Source: Providencia manganoxydans
GTDB taxonomy: Bacteria; Pseudomonadota; Gammaproteobacteria; Enterobacterales; Enterobacteriaceae
Length of the DNA: 64,000 nucleotides
Direction of reading: 5' to 3'
Assembly: GCF_016618195.1 (NCBI RefSeq)
Contig: NZ_CP067099.1
Span: forward strand, 620,001-684,000
In this document: positions 43,157-52,133 of the stretch, one piece after another
How positions within the stretch are numbered: position 1 is the stretch's first letter
Layout of the letters: each line of letters opens with the position of its first letter
Made by a program: the position numbers and the translations under genes
The notes under the pieces: generated by a model
What the model was told of the DNA's origin: nothing
Databases searched by the model: none
The model's input: only the letters and a program-made list of their open reading frames with translations

Positions 43157-44185
43157 CTACATAGCAGACATTTTAGAAAGTTGATCAGATAATGAAAATA
43201 ATGCAATAAAGACCCAAATAACGCATCCACCTAGTACCAGTGTAGAAAAACTTTTTAATCCATTGGCTAAACCTTCTATTTTCATTAGAATATTCTTTTT
43301 TGTTATTTCTGATACGGAGTTAAGAACATCATAGAATGAGGGTAACGATGAATATAAACTTATATTTAATAATACTTGTTTATCAAATATCCCTGTATTT
43401 AAGGCGTCACCATAATTTAAGCCTGTAGACATATTCTTGCTCATGATTGTGACATGATATAAGAGCCACTTATTTGCATTTAATGAAATAATATTCAATG
43501 CTTCTTGGATGGGGATTCTGTTTTGTAGCATAGATGCGATGCTTGTCATTAATACAGCGGCATTAACTTTTTTATATATAGAGAACGGAATAACCCTATC
43601 CAGTATATCATCTCTTATTTTTCCTTTAACATTAGCTAAAAGGAAATTAATTAAAAAATAAACAACAACAGCGGAAATTAAAATATTAATCCATAACCCA
43701 TCGACTAAGGATAATCCGAAGTTATAAAGAGAGCTTGTCACACCCGGCCATCGATTTGATGGGAGTACTTTTTCAAATGCAGGGAAAACTTTAACTGAAT
43801 AACCTGCAATAACCACTAATGATAGGCATATCATAATGATAGGAAATGCTAATGCTTTTTTTATTTTAGCGCTGAGCATATCTTTGTAGGTTATTATATC
43901 TATTAGGCCTTCAAAACCTTCCGCTAAGGCACCCGATTTTTCAGATGAATAAATTAAACTTAATTCTTCTTTAGGTATGTATGGCTCAAAAGCATAGCTA
44001 ATTGATTCGCCAGATGTCATGCGATTTAATAACGCATCAATTTTTTTTACAAAACTCTTACCTAAAATAGCAAGACCTTCTTCTTTAAGCTTAAGTATTG
44101 AATCATAAAGAGGTAGATTAGCTTGTATCATATCGGCACAGAATTTATACATATATAAACGCTGTTTTTTACTGAATTTTCTCAA
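43157..44185 (-). CDS. Inner-membrane pilus platform protein (TcpE/GspF type)
   Basis: The 342-residue protein has two GspF-type repeats, each with a cytoplasmic helical part, and three membrane helices (about 110-135, 165-190 and 315-335). Typical stretches are LNRMTSGESISYAFEPYIP and ILISAVVVYFLINFLLANV. It forms the core of the pilus assembly platform with the ATPase. The gene overlaps the ATPase gene by 17 bases. TcpE and CofI have the same length and position. Confidence 0.85.
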   Translation of the reverse strand: MRKFSKKQRLYMYKFCADMIQANLPLYDSILKLKEEGLAILGKSFVKKIDALLNRMTSGESISYAFEPYIPKEELSLIYSSEKSGALAEGFEGLIDIITYKDMLSAKIKKALAFPIIMICLSLVVIAGYSVKVFPAFEKVLPSNRWPGVTSSLYNFGLSLVDGLWINILISAVVVYFLINFLLANVKGKIRDDILDRVIPFSIYKKVNAAVLMTSIASMLQNRIPIQEALNIISLNANKWLLYHVTIMSKNMSTGLNYGDALNTGIFDKQVLLNISLYSSLPSFYDVLNSVSEITKKNILMKIEGLANGLKSFSTLVLGGCVIWVFIALFSLSDQLSKMSAM

Positions 44186-45710
44186 AAATTACCTCCATAT
44201 CTTCAGTGCTTAGCTCACCAAATTCATGAGTAAACCACTCGTAACATATATAGCCTTTTATCACAAATGCCATCGTTTTTTCTTTAATAGAAAACCCTTC
44301 GCTCATTCCTGGATGAGTAAGGCGTTTCTTTCTCCACAAAATATAAGCTTCAAGCCAATTACTTTTTGAAATGGCAATTAATTCATCTTGTTTTGGTAGC
44401 ATATATTCGGCAATTAATTTCCTACCTTTGATGCCAGTGTAATTGCAGTATTCACAACCATCATTATTTTTAATATGAATAGAAACGTCTCTATTTAGAA
44501 TAGGAACTATTTTTGTATTACAACACTTAGGGCACACTAGTGGCATGAGCTTTTGACATTGCAAGCCGGCAATAAAACCGGGAGTAGAAAGCTTATCGCC
44601 TGTAATACCTAGAGCACTAAGGCGCTGAAGTAGAGTGACTATGCTACCTGCATGCACTGTCGTAAAACAATAATGTCCACTCTCAACGGCACCAGCTAGT
44701 GCGTTTGATGAAACGGTATCACGAATTTCACCAATCATTAATACATCTGGATCTCTACGTAATGCAGATTTAATCGCGGCATGAAATCCCCCGCCATTAA
44801 CGTCAAGCACTGAGCTTTGTTTTGCGCCATATATATAATATTCGACAGGATCTTCAACAGTTAGAAAACAACCTTTATCATCATATCGATTAATTTGTAA
44901 CCACTCCATGACCGTCTTCAGCGTTGTTGATTTTCCTGAACCGGTTGTACCTGCGATAAAATAAACACCATATGGATTGCTGAGTATTTTTTTGACATCA
45001 GAAATTTCTTCAGGCGAAAAGCCTGTTTTATCTAAACTTGGATTAACAACTTTATCAATATCGGCTGAAATAATACGTAATACACAATGATAGCAATCTG
45101 CTGACTCACCAAATATAGGGAAGTGGGCATAGCGAAAACGGTATTTTTTCTTATTTAATGTATATAAAATATTAGCACTTTGTGGAATTTGCCTATTCCA
45201 TGTGGTCTCTTTTGTTGTAGCTTCAACATTATAAAGTACAAAAACAAGTTCATCACACTGTTTGGAGCGCATTTGAGAGTGCAGACGCAGCTCACCATTA
45301 ATTCTAAATTCTATTTGCGATAGAATATCACCTCGTGTGATATGTAAATCACTTGCTCCAGCAGCAGTAGCTTGAGTGAGAAGCTGCTCCAATTCAAGTT
45401 GAACTTTACTTGATTTTGCGATTTTTTTAGCTTTTATTTGTAGTGAATCGCGCTCAATAATCTGGAAATAAATAGGCTCATCTAAAAGTAAAACCCCAGA
45501 AATTTCAATCTTATTTTTATAGCTTATATAATTAATCTTCTCACGTATGTCATAAAAGTTATTTATATCAAAATCGTAAGAGAGTAAATATGTTGAGTCT
45601 TCTTTTTTGGCTAAAATCAGGTTATTCTCAAAAATAGAGAAGTAAAATCCTGACATGTCAAAAAATGGCATATCCTCATCTCTGTGATCAATTAGATTTA
45701 TCGATTTCAC
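44169..45710 (-). CDS. Pilus assembly ATPase (TcpT/GspE type)
   Basis: The 513-residue protein has Walker A GTTGSGKST (254-262), the Asp box and Walker B (DPDVLMIGEIRD), and the His box (HYCFTTVHAGS). A four-Cys zinc site follows (CPKCCN and CEYCNYTG). An N-terminal domain of about 100 residues precedes the GASDLHIT motif of GspE-type ATPases. It powers pilin extraction from the inner membrane. No second ATPase of the retraction PilT type is present in the operon, as in tcp and cof. It starts one base after the TcpS-like gene. Confidence 0.93.
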   Translation of the reverse strand: MKSINLIDHRDEDMPFFDMSGFYFSIFENNLILAKKEDSTYLLSYDFDINNFYDIREKINYISYKNKIEISGVLLLDEPIYFQIIERDSLQIKAKKIAKSSKVQLELEQLLTQATAAGASDLHITRGDILSQIEFRINGELRLHSQMRSKQCDELVFVLYNVEATTKETTWNRQIPQSANILYTLNKKKYRFRYAHFPIFGESADCYHCVLRIISADIDKVVNPSLDKTGFSPEEISDVKKILSNPYGVYFIAGTTGSGKSTTLKTVMEWLQINRYDDKGCFLTVEDPVEYYIYGAKQSSVLDVNGGGFHAAIKSALRRDPDVLMIGEIRDTVSSNALAGAVESGHYCFTTVHAGSIVTLLQRLSALGITGDKLSTPGFIAGLQCQKLMPLVCPKCCNTKIVPILNRDVSIHIKNNDGCEYCNYTGIKGRKLIAEYMLPKQDELIAISKSNWLEAYILWRKKRLTHPGMSEGFSIKEKTMAFVIKGYICYEWFTHEFGELSTEDMEVIFEKIQ

Positions 45711-45711
45711 T

Positions 45712-46242
45712 TTATTTACCTAGTATAACATATTTTCCATTTTGACTTCTTACATAATATTTTTTCCCTGAGTTATCTTTGAATTCCTTATTGAGTCTTA
45801 CGAATGTTAATTTACCATTCACTGATACACCAAATGTGGTTATGCCTCCGACATCTGAAGAGAGGAGAAGTGTTGGTTTTGTCTCTTTTTGAGGTATGTT
45901 TTTTTCACTTTCATATGAATTGTTATCATAATAATCAATACTTTCAGATTCAAATCGAGAATCTGAATTTTTATTATCATCTTTTAGTTTAGCTATTTCA
46001 CTTTTTAATTTTTCTATTTCCAACTGATTCTTTAATTTAAGCTTTTGTGTCTCAAATTCCATTGAATCTTCTAAATAAGTTAAAAGTTGTTCTTGATCCA
46101 AGGAGACTTGATTACCTTCAGAATTATCTTCATTAGCGGTATAGATTTCTTCTAGTTCCGCGTTACTCAGCTCTTCAGAGGCTGTGAGCGTCGAATTGAA
46201 AATCATCAATGTTAGAACTAATGTTTTAGTTATTTTTTGCAT
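45712..46242 (-). CDS. Periplasmic pilus assembly protein (TcpS position)
   Basis: The 176-residue product has a signal peptide (QKITKTLVLTLMIFNSTLT). A charged coiled-coil-like stretch follows around residues 50-85 (LEDSMEFETQKLKLKNQL). The C-terminal beta-rich domain is VGGITTFGVSVNGKLTFV to the end, of PilP-like character. It occupies the place of tcpS or cofG between the TcpD-like gene and the ATPase gene and overlaps the former by 13 bases. A link between inner-membrane complex and secretin is the likely role; sequence likeness to TcpS is not obvious by eye. Confidence 0.62.
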   Translation of the reverse strand: MQKITKTLVLTLMIFNSTLTASEELSNAELEEIYTANEDNSEGNQVSLDQEQLLTYLEDSMEFETQKLKLKNQLEIEKLKSEIAKLKDDNKNSDSRFESESIDYYDNNSYESEKNIPQKETKPTLLLSSDVGGITTFGVSVNGKLTFVRLNKEFKDNSGKKYYVRSQNGKYVILGK

Positions 46243-47066
46243 ATGAATTTACCATTTAATTGAATTATATTGTTAATTTCTGAAGTTTTCCGAAAGCTAT
46301 CAAACAAAAAATAATCTTTATAGGGTTTTCTTTCCCAAAATGTTTTCATTTTAAATGCATTATCACTGTGCGTTAGGCTGATATTTCCGACCATAAAGCC
46401 ATAACTATATTGATAATTGGGGTATGTATCCTCTTGAGAGCTAACTGATGACGTTGGCAATGAGGTAATAATTATCTTTTCATTTGGATCATCTTGTAAA
46501 CTATTATATGAATAAATAAAATTTAATACATTACTGCATGAAGGAGGTGTTATTTTCTCTTCATTATTAAATTTGTTTTTTATTTTATTACCATCTAATT
46601 TTGATAGTACTTCGTTATAGGATAATTCATCCGCTGAAAAAGAAGGTTTGTAGCGATCTTTGTAAAAAATCTTTTCCTGTACAGAAAATAATGCTCCTTG
46701 CCGTAGCTTATAATTAAAATTACAAGCTGATTGGTTACATTGATATGCATATTCAGTAAAACCAGAACGTTCAATGTTCACTCGACTACGATTGATTTCG
46801 TTTAATAATACAACTAATTTATCAATGCTTCCGCCTTCAAATGCCTTTTCATAAAAATTTTCAATGGCTTTTTTTCCAGCTTGCTCCTGCTTTATTTTGA
46901 GCTCTTTGGCTATTTTTATTTTCTCTTGCTCTTGATGATGACTATAGTAAAAGTAAGAACAAAGGGATATTGCAATGACAATAATGACCATAGCAATAAT
47001 TAATATCCTTTTTATTTTTACTGAGTCTTTCCAATTATTAATGATTTCGTTCATATCATCATCCAT
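46230..47066 (-). CDS. Bitopic pilus assembly protein (TcpD position)
   Basis: The 278-residue protein has a short cytoplasmic tail, a single membrane helix (about 19-41, ILIIAMVIIVIAISLCSYFYY) and a periplasmic domain with a coiled-coil start (HHQEQEKIKIAKELKIKQEQ). Its size is that of TcpD. It lies between the TcpR-like and TcpS-like genes and overlaps both. A structural role in the inner-membrane assembly complex is inferred from position and topology. It has paired Cys (QCNQSACNF, PPSCSNV). Confidence 0.65.
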   Translation of the reverse strand: MDDDMNEIINNWKDSVKIKRILIIAMVIIVIAISLCSYFYYSHHQEQEKIKIAKELKIKQEQAGKKAIENFYEKAFEGGSIDKLVVLLNEINRSRVNIERSGFTEYAYQCNQSACNFNYKLRQGALFSVQEKIFYKDRYKPSFSADELSYNEVLSKLDGNKIKNKFNNEEKITPPSCSNVLNFIYSYNSLQDDPNEKIIITSLPTSSVSSQEDTYPNYQYSYGFMVGNISLTHSDNAFKMKTFWERKPYKDYFLFDSFRKTSEINNIIQLNGKFICKK

Positions 47067-47598
47067 TTAAAAGATAATCAGCGATAAAAAGAGATATAAG
47101 AGAAAAAATCAAAAAAAGCCCTGATATCAAAATTGATAATTGCTTCCTTTTTTTGGAAAAGATCCTCTTTATTAACTCATACTCATCGATTATTTTTGAA
47201 AAGTGAGTTTTTGTAAGTTCAACTACCATTAGATTTTTATACGCAGAACTATCAATACCAGAAAGTAAAAAATCCAGCATCTCTCTATTGATAATACAGT
47301 CTGTTTCACATGCTACATTACCATTTTTTATTATTAAAAAATAAAATAGTTCAGAATTTTTATCATCTGTTTGACAATAATAAATCCCATCGCCATAAAT
47401 TTCTTGAATATAGATAGCTAGTATTTGATAGCGTTTAATACCTGACGTCACTAAACAGTAATTATCGGAGTTTTTACACTTCACTTTAAATTTATTTTTT
47501 TGTGAAGGGCATACATTACTTATTTTGCTTTTATCAACCCATGTGTTATTTATAAATAGGTTATTAGCTAAAAGAGTATTCAGGGTTATATTATTCAT
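47059..47598 (-). CDS. Bitopic pilus assembly protein (TcpR position)
   Basis: The 179-residue protein has a cytoplasmic N-terminal part and a C-terminal membrane helix (about 155-175, ISILISGLFLIFSLISLFIAD). The start at 47598 is chosen because CAGG lies upstream and the ATG overlaps the secretin stop, as elsewhere in this operon. The longer frame to 47634 reads inside the secretin gene. TcpR and CofE are of similar length and position. A role in the inner-membrane complex is inferred. The Cys-rich stretch (CPSQ, KCKNSDNYC) is a notable feature. Confidence 0.6.
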   Translation of the reverse strand: MNNITLNTLLANNLFINNTWVDKSKISNVCPSQKNKFKVKCKNSDNYCLVTSGIKRYQILAIYIQEIYGDGIYYCQTDDKNSELFYFLIIKNGNVACETDCIINREMLDFLLSGIDSSAYKNLMVVELTKTHFSKIIDEYELIKRIFSKKRKQLSILISGLFLIFSLISLFIADYLLNG

Positions 47599-49096
47599 AA
47601 TAGCCTGGTTTACTGTTATAATAATCAATACCAATGATCATGACTGTGGTATTGTTTTTGTTATTACTATTTACAAGGAATGAAAAAACACCAAGTTGTG
47701 AATCATCACCCATTTCATTCACATCAAACTCACTAACAACACTAATGCTACCTGGTCGCATCAGAGAGGTGTTAAACATCTCCACTGAAGATACTGCGGG
47801 AAGCATAACTTCATCACTTTTATCTCCAAATGATTTCATACTATCTAACGTACTTTTTGTAAAGCCACTAACTATTTCGATGTTCCCATCAGACATAATT
47901 CTTGGTGTTATAATAAAACTCGTTCCTACAGTGACTTTATCGGTAGTAATTTGTGTATCGATAGATTCAGAATTATTATTGATTGTTTTTGCTCTTCCAG
48001 AAACATAATGATGTGAACTTGTCATATTTAATGGAATAGGGATGTTATTTTTAGTGATAAAGGTTCCACTTTGTAAAATTTCCTTTCCTGTTAAAGAATA
48101 TATTGCATCAAGCTGAGCGCCTAACTTGAACTTAGGATTATCTCCACCACTAAAATCAGATGATATATTAATATCTCCTGCTAGTTTATCGAGGATCCCA
48201 TTATTAATACCAATTGTTGTACCACTTTTACTAAATTGAAAACCTAGTTCAGTGCCTATTCTATCAACTTTTGTTTTATCTAGAATATATATTTTGTAAC
48301 TAACTACAAACTGTTTTGCATTTGATTTTTGATATTCATCAACAATTGATTTTAGTGTTCGATATTCTGAGTTTTTTCCTGTGAATGTTAATATCGAAGC
48401 ATCCTTAAATATTGTATAAATTCCACTTGATATATTGTTTGAAGCAAGTTTTTCAATATCACTCCAAAATGAGGAGGTGAACTTAGTCGTAGAGCTACCT
48501 GAAAATCCTGAACCAGAAGTACCTTCATTGGAACTGACATTTAAGCTCGTTTCATATTGGCTATCTTGACCATAAAAATCTAATTTTATAGCGTAATTTT
48601 TATATTTGCTAGCTTGCAATATATTTTCATTATTTAACTCTATGTTGATATCGTAAAGATTTGAGATGTAAGAGATAAACTCTGATAATTTTCCATCGAA
48701 TTTTATTCGATGTGTATCTTGAGTGTTGTTAGAGTACATATCATCATTATAACTCACATTTTGTTCTGTATTACCATCACTATTAATTTCTGTTAATAGC
48801 TTATAGGTTAGCCCTGTTTGTTCTGCTAGCATATTAAGGACGACACTAATGTCTACCGGTGAAAAACTATCGATATTGACTGGTTGCTCTAGTACACGCT
48901 TTTGTTCCGGTGTATAGTTAACTTCCTCACCTAAATAGGGTTCATCATATTGAGAAAATGGTTTTTGCTTTGCCTGATTGATACCTTTAATTTTATCATC
49001 AAACTGAAATAAATTATTTTTGCTATATTTCTCAGTATAAAATGAGCTACATCCCTGTAGCAATACGATGCAAAATAAAATTAGTGATTTATTCAT
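47591..49096 (-). CDS. Outer-membrane secretin lipoprotein (TcpC/BfpB type)
   Basis: The 501-residue protein has a lipoprotein signal with lipobox LQGC (Cys16). An N-terminal domain follows (VDISVVLNMLAEQTGLTYKL). The C-terminal secretin region has VGTSFIITPRIMSDGNIEI and SMKSFGDKSDEVMLPAVSSVEMFNTSLM. The length matches TcpC and CofD. It forms the channel through which the pilus leaves the outer membrane. It is 3 bases after the TcpQ-like gene and overlaps the TcpR-like gene by 8 bases. Confidence 0.88.
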   Translation of the reverse strand: MNKSLILFCIVLLQGCSSFYTEKYSKNNLFQFDDKIKGINQAKQKPFSQYDEPYLGEEVNYTPEQKRVLEQPVNIDSFSPVDISVVLNMLAEQTGLTYKLLTEINSDGNTEQNVSYNDDMYSNNTQDTHRIKFDGKLSEFISYISNLYDINIELNNENILQASKYKNYAIKLDFYGQDSQYETSLNVSSNEGTSGSGFSGSSTTKFTSSFWSDIEKLASNNISSGIYTIFKDASILTFTGKNSEYRTLKSIVDEYQKSNAKQFVVSYKIYILDKTKVDRIGTELGFQFSKSGTTIGINNGILDKLAGDINISSDFSGGDNPKFKLGAQLDAIYSLTGKEILQSGTFITKNNIPIPLNMTSSHHYVSGRAKTINNNSESIDTQITTDKVTVGTSFIITPRIMSDGNIEIVSGFTKSTLDSMKSFGDKSDEVMLPAVSSVEMFNTSLMRPGSISVVSEFDVNEMGDDSQLGVFSFLVNSNNKNNTTVMIIGIDYYNSKPGYYE

Positions 49097-49099
49097 TTT

Positions 49100-49534
49100 T
49101 TAATTCTCATCAACAACGAGTACGTTATTTCTTTTATAAAATTTTATGTTTAAATTATAATTTTGAGAGGCGAGAAGATCACCTAGGTGGCTAAGTACTT
49201 CTATATTATCTTTGCCATGTATATATATATCTTTAAAAATAAGATAGTCACGCTGAGCCTTCCATAATAGCTTGTACCCTTTAGGTTCAGCCCATATCTC
49301 TATTTGTTGGCTGAGGAGGTTGTTTTCTTTAAGAAAAAGATCAGGTGTCACTTTTACTGGTTTTGTATTTTCATTACTAAATAGTAATTTCTTATCTTTA
49401 GGTTCATTTAAATTTATAGTGTCATTTTTAGAAAACAGGCTTGATTTAGGGTTTTCTATTGTTAGCAATTCTTCAGTATTTCCTAGTGGGATCCACGATA
49501 AAATAATAAAGCAGCCTATTATCTTCTTGTTCAT
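49100..49534 (-). CDS. TcpQ-type periplasmic protein
   Basis: The 144-residue product has a signal peptide (NKKIIGCFIILSWIPLGNT). Its C-terminal domain matches the TcpQ family pattern: IEIWAEPKGYKLLWKAQRDY, then VLSHLGDLLASQNYNLNIKF. In Vibrio cholerae TcpQ is needed for stable placement of the secretin TcpC. The secretin gene follows directly after 3 bases, which supports the same partnership here. Confidence 0.8.
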   Translation of the reverse strand: MNKKIIGCFIILSWIPLGNTEELLTIENPKSSLFSKNDTINLNEPKDKKLLFSNENTKPVKVTPDLFLKENNLLSQQIEIWAEPKGYKLLWKAQRDYLIFKDIYIHGKDNIEVLSHLGDLLASQNYNLNIKFYKRNNVLVVDEN

Positions 49535-49557
49535 ATTGTTCTCATATAAAATATATA

Positions 49558-51180
49558 TTAATCATCTTGAGGCATAGAGCTACACCACATCATTGCAATA
49601 ATGGATAATGACTTTGGGCTGATGTAATTATTAATGTCTTTACCATTACTCGCTGATGTTGATGCAGAGATAACCCAATTTTCATTATTTTTATTGACTT
49701 GGATAATGATATTACCCATTACACCTTGATTCTCTAATCTTGTGTTTTTTCTTGATTGAGATGGTGTACTTAAATCTACGCCTTCAAACTTTCCACTACT
49801 GTCTTGAATTGCGACAATCGAAGAGATTGATGCTGCTAGTCTTGGATATAACTTTTTACTTTTGTCTTTCGGGTGAATAGGGCATTCTTGTTGTTTAAAA
49901 ACAATATTGTCCTCATCTCCAAATGGGTCAGCCTCATAACTTGTTTCAACGGGGGGGCGTTGACCCGTAAAATCTAAATAAACAACTTCTACAGGTGTAC
50001 GATATTCATCCACATACTCATATTTCCCTGTTTGTTTTGATTTATTTAAATACTGATTTTCGGTGATCACTTTTGCTATTAATGTTCCTGCTTTCTCAGT
50101 TCCATCTTCGGAAAATTCAGTTAAATATAAGCTAGGATCATCCAGTGAACTCTCTTTCTTCATACCAAGGCAGCTAACAATTTTGTTCTCGTTTTTACTC
50201 CAGCATAGTCCTGGCGCTTGTTCATTTTTATCGAGGGCGCCGCTGACGAGTACTAATTTATTTTTTTGATCATCAGCTGTATTGTATGGCTTTAAACAAG
50301 GGCCGAGTGCTTTAGTTTTTTCACTCCAACACAATTTTTCGGCACTAACGGAACCATCAGATTTTAGATAAACGCCTTCATTCATATAAAAGCTAAATCG
50401 GATACCATATGTTTTATTCTTTTTAAACTGATCAAGCTGGGTGATGGATTCACCTAACTGTAAGGCTACATCTGTTCCCGTTATTTTCATTAATTCCCAG
50501 TCTGCGGGCGATTTTGTGTTTCTTTCGATGATACTGGCTTGATCGTATGCAAGTGCTTTCTGATTGAAAGAATTAATAAAATTACTTGTGTATGTTTCGA
50601 ATTCCGCCGCTTCTTTTTGCCCATCAAACGGAGTATAGGTTAAAAAATAATCTATTCGAGTTATGTCTCTATTGTTTGCATTACCAATCATATCAACACG
50701 CTCTAGAGAAAACTCACTCGTTTTTATACTACTATCCAATGTGCATTTTAAAAAATCCTGAGTCATACTCATACCCGAGGATATTTCTGTTGTATTTTTT
50801 ATACATCTTTTATCAATAAAATAATTTCTATCTTGTTCTTGATTATTTTCAGAAGCCCAATTTAAATAATTCTCTTTACTTATATTTGCATTTACATTGT
50901 TAGTATTTCTTTTGCTATAAATCGAATTGTTATTTTTATCGTATAGCGGGTTGAGTATCTGATTTAACTCTCCTGTTTCATTGTTTTCTATTTCAATATA
51001 ATGACTCTGTACAAAATGATTAAAATTGAACATCTCAGATACAATGCCATCAGTTGTTATTTGGCGTTTTTTTTCGTCTGCCATTTTTTTTAAATAATGA
51101 GCAGCGGCGAGCATGACAAGACCGATAATAGAAATAACAATTATCATTTCTAGAAGTGTGAATCCACGATTTAACTTCAT
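49558..51180 (-). CDS. Minor pilin (TcpB/CofB type)
   Basis: The 540-residue protein has a short prepilin leader (MKLNRG) followed by FTLLEMIIVISIIGLVMLAA, a standard type IV pilin helix with Glu5. It is large, like CofB (about 520 residues), with linker and C-terminal domains. Cys are spread through KCTLDS, ICWSKN-like blocks (LCWSEK, LCWSKN) and MMWCSS. In CFA/III the CofB trimer caps the pilus tip and holds the secreted CofJ. The same is plausible here for the product of 41119-42288. The duplicated LCWS blocks suggest an internal repeat. Confidence 0.85.
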   Translation of the reverse strand: MKLNRGFTLLEMIIVISIIGLVMLAAAHYLKKMADEKKRQITTDGIVSEMFNFNHFVQSHYIEIENNETGELNQILNPLYDKNNNSIYSKRNTNNVNANISKENYLNWASENNQEQDRNYFIDKRCIKNTTEISSGMSMTQDFLKCTLDSSIKTSEFSLERVDMIGNANNRDITRIDYFLTYTPFDGQKEAAEFETYTSNFINSFNQKALAYDQASIIERNTKSPADWELMKITGTDVALQLGESITQLDQFKKNKTYGIRFSFYMNEGVYLKSDGSVSAEKLCWSEKTKALGPCLKPYNTADDQKNKLVLVSGALDKNEQAPGLCWSKNENKIVSCLGMKKESSLDDPSLYLTEFSEDGTEKAGTLIAKVITENQYLNKSKQTGKYEYVDEYRTPVEVVYLDFTGQRPPVETSYEADPFGDEDNIVFKQQECPIHPKDKSKKLYPRLAASISSIVAIQDSSGKFEGVDLSTPSQSRKNTRLENQGVMGNIIIQVNKNNENWVISASTSASNGKDINNYISPKSLSIIAMMWCSSMPQDD

Positions 51181-51196
51181 AAAATAATCCTGTGAT

Positions 51197-51229
51197 AAGA
51201 TGAATACCCAAATATAAGATATTCATCTT
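51197..51229 (-). terminator. Hairpin between major pilin and minor pilin genes
   Basis: AAGATGAATA (51197-51206) and TATTCATCTT (51220-51229) form a perfect 10-bp stem with a 13-base loop. It lies 31 bases after the major pilin stop. It is A+T rich with no long T run, so it may act as a partial terminator or as a stabilising 3' end for the pilin message. Confidence 0.55.
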
Positions 51230-51259
51230 AAATTAATCTTAGATACTAAAGATTAATGA

Positions 51260-52021
51260 TTAACGAGTACCTAAAATTACCGAGTTAGTTGGTGCATCCA
51301 CACATACAGCCGCAACTGCATCTGGGGTTAGATCGACATTACCATTAGTACCTAAAGAACGAAGAACTGGACCGGTTGGTGCGACTGTCATATCAACAAC
51401 TGTTTTGACAGTATATACCCCTGAAGGTGCTGAAGCTCCGACAGCTGCGTAATCCCATAGGTTACCTACTTGGATCAGAATGCTACGGCATTGTTCTTGG
51501 TTTAGTCCGTTGAGTTCAACTACGAATCCTTTATAACCACTCTTACCTTTTGCTGGGGTTTCGCCGGTACCAGGTTCAGCACCTTGGTTTGCAGCTGTTT
51601 TCCCTGCACCAATGTTAATAAAGTCATTAGAAATTCCATTAAGAGCTTCATCAGTTGTTACTTTTCCTAGCTGAACGAGGCGTGCTATAGCTTCTGTTGA
51701 GTTAGTGGCATCTTTAATGCTCACAATATCATAATCACCTGACGTTCCTTTGGATACTGGATAACCAGGAGCACGCTGGTATGCATCTTTCATTGCAACA
51801 CGTAATGTATTGGTGTTATTTACAACTTCTGAAATTGCACGGCTATCAAATGCACGTTGTGCCAGTACAACAACGCCAGCAGCAATAGTACCAACGATCC
51901 CCAAGACGATAATGATTTCAAGTAATGTCATGCCTCGTTGGTTTTTAGCCGTATGGAGTGCTTTTAACTTTTGAACTAGTGATTTCTTTTCGACTTGCGC
52001 GTTTTGATAAAACTTAAACAT
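51260..52021 (-). CDS. Type IVb major pilin (TcpA/CofA type)
   Basis: The 253-residue prepilin has a 30-residue leader ending KNQRG. The mature protein starts MTLLEIIIVLGIVGTIAAGV, with Met at position 1 and Glu5, as in TcpA. Later blocks resemble TcpA too: VVLAQRAFDSRAIS, LVQLGKVTTDEALN, and GLNQEQCRSILIQVG with a second Cys in AVCVDAP, the C-terminal disulfide pair. The start at 52021 has GGAGAAG upstream. The mature length of 223 residues fits the type IVb class. It is the first structural gene of the operon. Confidence 0.93.
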   Translation of the reverse strand: MFKFYQNAQVEKKSLVQKLKALHTAKNQRGMTLLEIIIVLGIVGTIAAGVVVLAQRAFDSRAISEVVNNTNTLRVAMKDAYQRAPGYPVSKGTSGDYDIVSIKDATNSTEAIARLVQLGKVTTDEALNGISNDFINIGAGKTAANQGAEPGTGETPAKGKSGYKGFVVELNGLNQEQCRSILIQVGNLWDYAAVGASAPSGVYTVKTVVDMTVAPTGPVLRSLGTNGNVDLTPDAVAAVCVDAPTNSVILGTR

Positions 52022-52133
52022 CAACTTCTCCTATTGTTTATTTTAGATATACATTTTTTATAGATGAAATAAGCACCTATAAAAAATATAGAAACTAAGA
52101 AAGATATAATTTAATATAAAAAGGTTTTTGAGA

